This document shows positions 56,107-64,000 of a stretch of DNA of 64,000 nucleotides, in pieces. This DNA is from Terebella lapidaria (lineage: Eukaryota; Annelida; Polychaeta; Terebellida; Terebellidae): contig OX424562.1 in assembly GCA_949152475.1 (NCBI GenBank), positions 434,001-498,000 of the forward strand, in the 5' to 3' direction. The position numbers were made by a program, and so were the translations under genes. Below the pieces are notes generated by a model. It was not told where the DNA came from. It ran no database searches and saw nothing but the letters and a program-made list of their open reading frames with translations. Position 1 is the first letter of the stretch. Each line of letters starts with the position of its first letter.

Positions 56107-57822
56107 TTATCTGTATCGGGCCGGTCTGCGTGCGTTGCGTCTGGGTCGATCGGGTCGTGCAGGCAAGGGCGTAGCCTCACTTGTCTCGGGGTCGGATGTT
56201 ATCACAGGCTTTTGCCTGCGTGTCTTGCGTGCCGGTTTTGGAATGTCGGAACTTGATCTGTGCGATCTTTTCCTTTGCCGATGTCGACTTGAGCCGGATG
56301 AAGTTGGAGATCGCGATTGACGATCCTGTGTCGCTGGCGAGTCAGACTCAGCAGTTTGGTCTGAATCAGTATGCCGATCTTGTACTGTGACCTCCCAGGG
56401 GTAGTAAAACTCCTTGAGAAGTCCCATGGGGTCGGCCGACTGCTCTGAGCCGGATTTGCTTGACGACGTCTAAGGTCGTACAGGGTCGGAATAGATGTGG
56501 GCCGCTTGGTTGTCACCTTCGTATGGTTTGAGCACATCCAGATGAACAACACGAGTGTTCCGAGGGTTGGAAACCAAGGCGATTCGGTAATCTACCTCGG
56601 TCACACGGTCGACGATCCTCCAGGGACCAGTTCAAGGCCGAGCGAACTTATTATTCTGCGTGAGGGGCAGATAATAATACCGGACCAGTTCTCCTGGTTG
56701 AAACTGGGGTCGTGGTTTCGCATGGGCATCGTAACCCATCTTCTGTCGAATTGCCGCCTTCTCGAGGTGGTCTTCAGCGAAACCGTGGGCCGTCCTAATG
56801 GCTTGCTGCAAATACTCCACGTACTCCGGACCACACGGAGGTAGAGGCTCAGGGTCGTAAGTCGGAAACATGAGGTCGACTGGCAAGTTACACTCGTGTC
56901 CGTACACCATTAGATGCGGGGTGCATCCCGTGGACGAGTGTACTGAGGTTCGATAGGCCATTAACACATATGGCAGGTGCACGTCCCAGTCGTTTGCACG
57001 ATCGCTGACGAATGCACTCAGCATGTTGAGCAATGTCCTGTTGAATCGCTCAACTTGGCCGTCGCTCTGGGGTCGATATGGATTCGTACGAATCTTCTTA
57101 GCGCCCAGTAGACGCACAACATGCCGGAACAGGGACGACTCAAACTCGGTACCTTGATCGCTATGGACCGCCTTGGGGACACCGTGGTAGACTATCCACC
57201 GATTCACCAAGGTGTCGGCAACATTTTTGGCCGTATGTCGCCGTAGCGGGAAAGCGTCAGTGTACTTCGTAAAGTAGTCCGACACGACTAGTACATACCG
57301 ATGGCCTCTTCCCGTGACCTTGTGGGTGTCGAGGATGTCCATTGCTATTCTGTCGAACGGCGCTCCTGTTGGTAGCTGTGTCAGGGGCGATCTTTTTGGG
57401 GCCGGTTTACCCTTGCGGGTCACACATTGCGGGCAGCGGGCACACCAGCGGGCGACGTCCAACGCCAAGCCGGGCCAGTAGAATCGGCGCCTGACTCTTT
57501 CGATGGTACGCTGTATGCCGAGATGTCCGACAATCTTTAGGTCATGTAGTTGGTGCAGAACTTGTGTCCTGAGTGCTACGGGGAGCACGGTTTGCACCAC
57601 AGGCCGTCCAGCGGGGTCGGTTTTTACATGTCGAACCAGCACTCCGTCTTGTAGCGCCAGGAGGTTCCAGCGGGAAACAAGTGTCTTTACCTCCTCTCCA
57701 TGACGGGCGACTTCTTTAGAGTCGGGCTTGGTGCCGGCTAATGTCCATTGCCGCACTTTTCCGACGCTGGGTCGGCTTGCTGTGCCGCGACAATGTCCTG
57801 GGTCGAATAGTCCGAAAGCCAC
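56107..57822 (-). pseudogene. Gypsy integrase with C-terminal GPY/F-type module
   Basis: The HHCC zinc module (LHDLKIVGHLGIQRTIERV ... CARCPQCVTRKGK) is followed by the catalytic core: AMDILDTHKVTGRG (D), VHSDQGTEFE (D), PQSDGQVERFNR (E). The chromatin-side module TGPWRIVDRVTEVDYRI follows a TGA that replaces an expected Trp at about 56630, and a TAG occurs further on near 56472. The frame is shifted relative to RT at about 57770. The tail to 56107 is Arg/Ser/Pro-rich. Confidence 0.9.
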
Positions 57823-59291
57823 TTTTGTCCATCAAGTGTGGCGTCCAAAGCACGGACTCGAACAACTTGGCGTGCCGAAACTAGTTGGGGCAAGACCGGT
57901 GATGTCATTGAATCACTGTCCAGAAGGTCTGCCCTTGTCTGGGTCGGAACAACAGTTATCCGACGAACTGGAAGTTCTCCGGAACTTGTTTCTGGGTCGG
58001 TCGGAGGTGTGACGAGTCGTCCGGGACAGTCTTGGTGTTTACAACTGTGGCACCGTGACAGGCCGTCGGCGTTACCGTGTAGTTTACCGGGTCGATGCTC
58101 TATCCAAAAGTCATACTGCTGTAGCTTGGCGAGCCACCTAGCGAGCATGCCGTCGGCGTCGCTGTAATTTTTCAGCCACCTCAGCGAGCTATGGTCGGTC
58201 CGGAGGAGGAATTTCCTGCCCCAGAGATAATGCCGATAGTGCTGCACCATCTCCACTACTGCCAGCAGTTCCCGATAAGTGGTGCAATAGTTCCTTTGGG
58301 TTCGGGACAGGGTTTTACTGGCGAACCCGATGGGGATTTCCTTCCCGTTAACCCTTTGCGAGAGGGCACCTCCTACAGCAAAGCCGCTTGCATCCGTGTC
58401 GAGGATGAAGTAGTCGTCCGGATTCTGGGTCGGGTGAGCGAGCTTTGGCGCCTTGATGAGGGCGTCGCGGAGTCGCTGGAAAGCTCGCTGCTGGGCCGGT
58501 CCCCAAGTGAAGTGACATTCACCTCGGGTGAGCGCTACGAGAGGTTCAGCGATCTCAGCGTAGTCCTTGATGAATCGCCTGTGATAATTGGCGAAACCAA
58601 GGAAAGCCCTGACGTCGGTGATCTCGCACGGGGTCGGCCATTCCCTAATGGCTTTGACTTTGTTGGGGTCGACTCGGATTCCTTGGCCGCTCACTATGAA
58701 CCTTAGGTACAAGATTTCCCGTTGGAACAACTCACACTTCTTGGGCTGAAGTTTCAGGCCTGCCGATCTGATCCGATCCAGGACCGCTTCCAGGTTTGCG
58801 AGTGCCTGATCGAATGTTCTGCCGTAAGCTATCACGTCGTCGAGATAGCACATACACCGGGTCCACAAGTAACCACGGAGTATGGTCTCCATAAGCCGTT
58901 CGAAGGTTGCCGGGGCGTTGCTAAGGCCGAATGGCATAACCTTAAACTGATAGAGTCCCTTCCTTGTGGCGAAGGCAGTCTTCGGTCTGTCGCTAGGGTC
59001 GACTTCGACCTGCCAGTAGCCGGAGGCTAGGTCCAGGGCCGAGAAGTAGTTGGCGCCTGCCAGGGCGTCATGAGTGTCCTGAATGTTGGGCAAGGGATAC
59101 GAATCCTTGCGGGTAACATCATTCAGGAGCCGATAATCGACACAGAAGCGTACTTGTCCATTCTTCTTCCGTACGAGCACTACCTGTGCGCTCCAGGGCG
59201 AATCTGACGGCTCAATACACCCCAAACGGAGCATCTTGTCGACTTCTTCGTCGATGATGCTTTGCTGCGCCTGAGGGACGCGTCGCTGTCA
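57738..59291 (-). pseudogene. Gypsy reverse transcriptase and RNase H
   Basis: GCIEPSDSPWSAQVVLVRKK, FCVDYRLLNDVTRKDSYPLP, FSALDLASGYWQVEVDPSDR, MPFGLSNAPATFERLM and CYLDDVIAYG are the RT motifs, catalytic residues intact. RNase H has LDTDASGFAVGGAL, TYRELLAVV and LRTDHSSLRWL. The frame is joined to the protease but separated by an in-frame TGA at about 59291, and ends in a frameshift before the integrase. Confidence 0.93.
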
Positions 59292-60752
59292 TTGCCGAAT
59301 TGGGGTCAAGTTGCCGGTGTCGATCTTATGCTGGACGACTTGGGTCCGTCCCAGTTGGCCGTCTGGGTGCATGAAAGTGTCCTGGTATTGGCGAACCAGG
59401 TTGGCGCAGCGCCGATGCTGTTCCGGCGTTAGTCCAGCGCGATCCACCATTTCTTGTAGATGTGGCGGTAGGTCGCGGTAGTGACTGGCGTCTACCGTGG
59501 ACGGGTCGGGCTCCTCTCCGGGTCGTGGCAGAGCTCCGACGACACTCTCGACAGGGCTGGCTATTGCGACGGGGTCGGAACGGGTAAGCATAATGCCGGT
59601 ATCTGCTGGATTGACTACCGACACTTTTACGCACTGCCGATTCAGGGTCGTAAGTGTTCTCCCCATGATGAGGTCAGTTTCCTCGGGAAAGGTCGTTAGT
59701 GGCTGGACTATCCTCGGGTGTTGACGGACTCGAACTCGGGAAGTCGGGACCACCTCCACTATTGCTTCGATGCGTGCGGGGACGGTGACAGCTCGACGCA
59801 CGGCCATTCTGACAACATTGGCCTCAATGTCTTTGTACGTGAACAGGATCTCCTTGTGTACCTGTATCGTCCCTTCACCGTAATTCACCACAGCGTTAGC
59901 TTGCCGGAAAAAGTTCATGCCGAGAATCATGTCGTCATGTATGTCAGCCACACAAAATGTCACAATCATATGGTTGGTTCCGACCTGTATTGGAAGGTCG
60001 ATCAGTCCATCGATTGGGCTTGACTGTCCGTTGACGTCACGAATGGTAGCCGAAGTAGATCGCAAATGTCGCTGGTCGGCGGGGACGTGTCGTAGCTGGT
60101 CGCGACAGAGCAGTGAGATCTGCGCTCCGGAGTTGAGTACAGCTTTTATCGTCTTGTTTCCAACGTGTACCGACAATTTCCAGCACTTGTTTGCGGCTCT
60201 GGAGTTGTTGATGACATGCGGAATTTCGGGGTCGTCTGGCGGCGGCTTGAAAAGCGTATGAAGAGGCGGTAGCTTGGATTCCGGTCCGCTCGGAAAGGCG
60301 TAGAATCCTCCGTCGTCGGAGATCCATTCAACCTCGGACATGCTGTCCGTTCCGGTGCCGTCGGCGGTCGGGGGTGACACCCCTTCAGGATGACGGCTTC
60401 CACGTGGTGGCCGTTGCGGTCGTGGTGCGGACACCCCTTCATGAAAAGGAGCCGGTTTCAGGGTCGGAGCTCGACACTTGGTACACACCCCTTCAAGGAG
60501 CTGAGGTGTGGGCTGGGCCGGCTGTGGGGTCGTAACTGGCAGTTGCACCGGTTTGGTCGTCATGGCAACTGCAGGTGTGGAGCAGAGATCATTGTTCTGC
60601 TTTCTGGAAGGCCCTTGCTCCTCAGCACCTTCCACTACTGGTTTGACGACGGGGTCGGAGGTGTTGGTGGGGCCGGTTTGGTTTGGTCTGGTCACCGGTT
60701 TGGTTGGGTACTGACAATACTTGAGCAGTCCTTCTGTCAGTACCGGGACCAT
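59292..60752 (-). pseudogene. Gypsy protease, catalytic Asp replaced by Asn
   Basis: The frame holds VHVGNKTIKAVLNSGAQISL with NSG where retroviral-type aspartic proteases have DSG (codon AAC at 60134-60132), so the enzyme should be inactive. The flap-like part ILGMNFFRQANAVVNYG follows, then a linker to RT ending HKIDTGNLTPIRQ. The N-terminal part before the protease is a Pro-rich linker with CTKC. Confidence 0.88.
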
Positions 60753-60799
60753 TAGGTCGAAATGCTAGTGGTTTCATGCCGTTGCGCACTAGCACGTCC

Positions 60800-63199
60800 T
60801 TAAGCCGAAAACACCGCATCCAGCGATGCCCGGGCTTCTTGCAAGAAGCATACCATGGGTCGTCCGGGTTGTGGGGGTCGATCGCCTTTGGCCGGGGCCG
60901 TAGCTCGCAGGACGGAATAGATGGCCGTTTCTTCACATAGTCCGTTTCCGTCACTAAGGACGCACTGAAACGCTTCAGCCACCCACTCGCGTGAGCAAGA
61001 TGGCACTGAATGTTCACCACATCCCTGCAAGCCGGTAGTGTCGCTGTCGTCGGGGTCGTAGTAGGCCGCTGTCTGTTCTGGGGTCGGTGTCTCATACTGA
61101 GTGAATTGTCCCATGGCACAAGATAGTTCACCACCAACATATTCATCGTCAGCGTATCCGGTCGCTGAGATGTCGGCATGGCATGTGCCCCGGTAACGGT
61201 CTCTATTTTTTTGTTGTTGGCGACTCTCAGCCTTGAGGACGGCCGTTAGTGCTTCACTGTAACTATTGAAAGTGAGCACACACAGTTTGTCGGCAATGGG
61301 GTCGGGTTGGCCGTTTATGAACTGTGATATCACTGTTCGTTGTCGAGATTCTGGCGTGACGTCGTCGAAGACTTGCTCAGCCAGAGCCTGAAGCCGTTCC
61401 AGATAATGCTCCGCGTCCTCCTTCCGTTCTCGATTGAGGAACGCGAAGTCGTCCCGCTTGGATTGCCGGCGTGGTGCGGGCTCCCAGCCCTCCAGAAGTC
61501 GGCGACGGAACTCCTCCCAGGAAGTCTCAACTGGGATATTTAGAGCTAACGCTTCGGCGCGGCCGCGCAGCGTGCTCCGGAAGGTTGTTGTCTTGTTGAG
61601 GTCGGAGTAAGTGAAAGCCGCAGTAAATTGTTCGAAACTCCGAATGTACTGGGTGAGATTGCCCTCCTTGAAGGTTGCACGCCATTGAGCCGGTTTAGCC
61701 ATTGCTAACGTTTGGGGCTCAGATGTGAGTCTCTGAGGCGCGGGCGTGTCGACACTCACCACAGTCGGCGTGGTCGTAACAGGGGTCATCGGTGTTGTGG
61801 CGGCCGGAGCAACTGGGGTCGTAGCGATCGGAGCGATTGGGGTCGTGTTAGCGGGGACGGTTGGTGCTGTCATCGCGGAAACGGCGAGCGAGGCGGCGGG
61901 TGGTGCCGGAGCGTAGCTGGGGTCGTATGGTGTTTGTGTGGCAGGGGCCGTTTGACTGTACTGTGGCGTCACCCATGGTATCCCAACTGAGGGTGGGATT
62001 ACAGCCGGTGGTGGATATCGGTATACCGATCCGTCTGGAGCCACACTATGGTACACTACTCCGTTTTGTGTACCATGATAGCCAATATCTGTTGCTTCGT
62101 TTGGAACGCCACCATATCCGGTTGGCGGGTTCGTATAGCCGACATGTGGTGGATAGTATCCGACAGCTGCTACTCCATTTTGAGCACCGCTTATTCCGCC
62201 AGGGTATCCGACTGGCGATACACCATATCCAGCGGTGTAACCGACTGACTGAGAGATCGGATGTCCGATCATTGGCACTACACTTTCTGCCGGAGCACAC
62301 ACAACTTGGTCTTGTGGCGGAGCGAAGCGCGGCTGATCTCCAGTGGTCAGCGACGGTCGGTGTGCGGTCGGCGCGGGAGCGCTTGTATCGGAGGCCGACG
62401 TGTCGGGGTCGCGAGGTCGGCGACTTGACGCAGATGGTGGTTGCCGAGGTCGCGCTGGTCGTGTGGAGGCGCGATATTCTGTTGTCGCGTCGCTGGGTCG
62501 TTGCGGACTTGGAGATGTCGCGATCTGGACAGCAGTCGTCACTGGAATGCTCCCTGTAGTCGCTCTCTCCTGGCTGGGTCGAATGTACTCTACCACGGTC
62601 GGCTCGGTCGGTAGACGAGAGTACACCGCTGGTACTGGGTCGTACTGCATTGGCGTCATTGATGGCGCCCAGGGTCAGGTTGCCGAATAAGCGCTCGGCG
62701 GTACCAGTTCCGTAACATTATCATTGTCACAGACCCACTGCCGTATCCGAGGGTCGCTTGGCGGGTGTGTAACCATTGATGTATCCATGGTTACAGGCCG
62801 AATGTTCATTGTAGAATGTACGATACGATCACATACACTCGCTCTTTGACGTGAGCGTGTATAGTCTCTGCCGGTAAAGTTACTTCGTAATTTCTGGGTC
62901 GTTCTGGCCGGCGTGGCCGAGTATGCCCTAGCGTGTGCACTTAAAATGTCACTCACTGTGTGTAAGGGCGCGAGCGGGTCTTCGTCGAGGTACGCTCCGA
63001 TGCGGTCTTCAGGTGGCGAGGACGAAGTCAGGGACGATTGGTCACCGAAAGAGTCGAACAGGCCGGTCGGTTGTCGCTCCTGTGACAACGGGACTGTGTC
63101 GCTCATGGCAACTGAGCGGGGGCCGGAAGGTCGGAAGGCCGGGTTCGGATTGAACATTACCTCGTCATCGGTAGGGTCGAGCGGCGGAGCCATCGCCAT
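60800..63199 (-). pseudogene. Gypsy Gag with Gly-Tyr-rich repeats
   Basis: Starts MAMAPPLDPTDDEV at 63199. One in-frame TGA lies at about 62672. A long disordered region has YGVSPVGYPGG and YPPHVGYTNPPTGYG motifs and Thr/Pro repeats (PIAPIATTPVAPAATTPM). The capsid-like part reads QYIRSFEQFTAAFTYSDLNK, LNIPVETSWEEFRRRLLEGW and RTVISQFINGQPDPIADKL. The zinc knuckle (60811-60852) is in a shifted frame and reads Y-x2-C-x4-H-x4-C, with Tyr in place of the first Cys (codon TAT for expected TGT). Gag should therefore lack normal RNA binding by the knuckle. Confidence 0.88.
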
Positions 63200-63244
63200 T
63201 TCTGCCGGTCGAATCGGGGTCGATAATCCGAGACTAGCTCAGAT

Positions 63245-63262
63245 CCTGGTCGAACGGCGCCA
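63245..63262 (-). other. Primer-binding site
   Basis: TGGCGCCGTTCGACCAGG on the minus strand, one base after the LTR end. TGG pairs with a tRNA CCA end. Confidence 0.75.
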
Positions 63263-63263
63263 A

Positions 63264-64000
63264 TGTGATGAATACCGTTCAAGGCCGGTATCAGGCCTGA
63301 CTTATTCCGGGGTCGTTGTGCTAATAACAAGCCGGCAGTTATATTTCAACTGTTTATTCCAATGGCAAAAGCCGATGTCCAATCACACACAATTCAAGGG
63401 CCGAATCACACCTATGTCTGGTGATGTTCCCAGTCTATATTTCTATATATCCTATATTATAGTCCTTCGTATATGTCTCACAGTTTATACTCCAGATTGT
63501 ACAGTTCACAAATATATTCACTTCTACTAAATCACGGCTATCTTCTCTGCTATATCCAACACGTCTGTTCACCGTGAAAGTCTCTTCTCCACTGCGCAGA
63601 TTTGCGGGGCCGCGGGGCAGAGTACATGTATTTTCCCGCCAAGTGTGAGCGGAGTTGTGTCATTGGCTATGTATGTGCTGATATGTGCTGATCTCACCTG
63701 GAAAGTGGGTTTCCCCGGTACGCGTCGAGACATGTTTGGGTCTGAATGCTGTGCATGTGATGTCTATGTAAATGAGTATGTGCATGTGAAGGTCAAGGCC
63801 GGTGTACTGGGGTCGAATTATTTGATTGGACGGGGCCGAAGGTGTGAGCTGTTTGACCTGTGTTTGCCTTGTTCGAGGCCGCGTGGTTATTCGTGGTTTT
63901 GTATGTTTTGTCCAGGCAGTGATCGTGTAGTGGTTATATTTAGCGTGGTGTGTAGAATATGCGTGGGCGAGTTGTCATGGAGATGTGTGCGGGAGGGGAC
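63264..64000 (-). repeat. 5-prime LTR, cut by the window end
   Basis: Matches 53722-54458 with four substitutions and one 2-bp indel; about 35 bp are beyond the window. Confidence 0.93.

Larger units (their letters stand above)
53722..64000 (-). mobile_element. Ty3/gypsy LTR retrotransposon, minus strand, nearly complete
   Basis: Order on the minus strand: 5-prime LTR (64000 end, cut by the window by roughly 35 bp), PBS, gag, protease, RT, RNase H, integrase, purine tract, 3-prime LTR (53722-54494). Expected total about 10.3 kb. LTRs differ by four substitutions and one 2-bp indel over about 736 bp. The target duplication cannot be checked because the other flank is outside. Confidence 0.93.

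Noticed and set aside
56135..62690. Plus-strand ORFs over the gypsy pol and gag
   Set aside because: Shadows of the minus-strand genes with all catalytic motifs on the other strand.

Overview
The window is animal (metazoan) genomic DNA, almost certainly from a marine invertebrate. It has no bacterial operon structure. Its genes have GT-AG introns and belong to animal transposon superfamilies: Merlin, Harbinger, P/THAP9-like, Ty3/gypsy, TTAA-type and mariner-type MITEs, and a PLE-like or unclassified reverse transcriptase. Two elements consist of arms around a roughly 147-bp satellite array with a terminal hairpin, like the pearl/Helentron-associated repeats of bivalves. ACATGTA-type words are frequent. 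A lophotrochozoan such as a mollusc is my best guess, but this is inference. I found no single-copy host gene; nearly everything recognisable is a transposable element or satellite, inserted one inside another.

Layout. 1-2.6 kb: direct repeat of a promoter-like unit; copy 1 carries a 150-bp MITE whose empty site survives in copy 2. 2.65-7.06 kb: a Merlin transposase split into three pieces by two insertions and broken by a 5 x 39-bp expansion. 7.1-9.8 kb: non-coding repeats and a possible solo LTR. 9.79-32.55 kb: a 21-bp minisatellite split by a roughly 22-kb Harbinger block. The block has matching terminal inverted repeats at 10196 and 32237 and ACGT-rich subterminal DNA at both ends. It encodes a DDE transposase (22.5-24.0 kb, +) and a convergent MADF/Myb-like partner (29.2-31.8 kb, -). 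Nested in it are an RT-less gypsy element that was tandemly duplicated together with the start of the transposase gene (4004-bp units, 4012-bp period), another gag-like region with LTR, PBS and PPT candidates, and two satellite-bearing Helentron-like elements.

33.7-38.45 kb: a P/THAP9-like transposon with 30-bp perfect inverted repeats and a 7-bp target duplication. 38.87-43.64 kb: a block built from TTAA-type MITEs and repeated modules, flanked by TTGA on both sides. 43.76-53.11 kb: a second, multi-exon THAP/P-like transposase (+), decayed, with LTR, SINE-like, TTAA-MITE, mariner-MITE, reverse transcriptase and Helentron-end insertions in its introns. 53.1-53.7 kb: a convergent fragment of another P-like transposase. 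53.72-64.0 kb: a young gypsy element on the minus strand (LTRs about 99.5% identical) whose genes already carry several disabling changes.

Logic of the region. In Harbinger elements the DDE transposase and the Myb/MADF protein act together on the element ends. Here both genes and both ends are visible, but each gene is disrupted. The P-like elements each encode DNA binding (THAP) and catalysis in one protein. The window is best read as an insertion history, with several empty sites and target duplications that let events be ordered.
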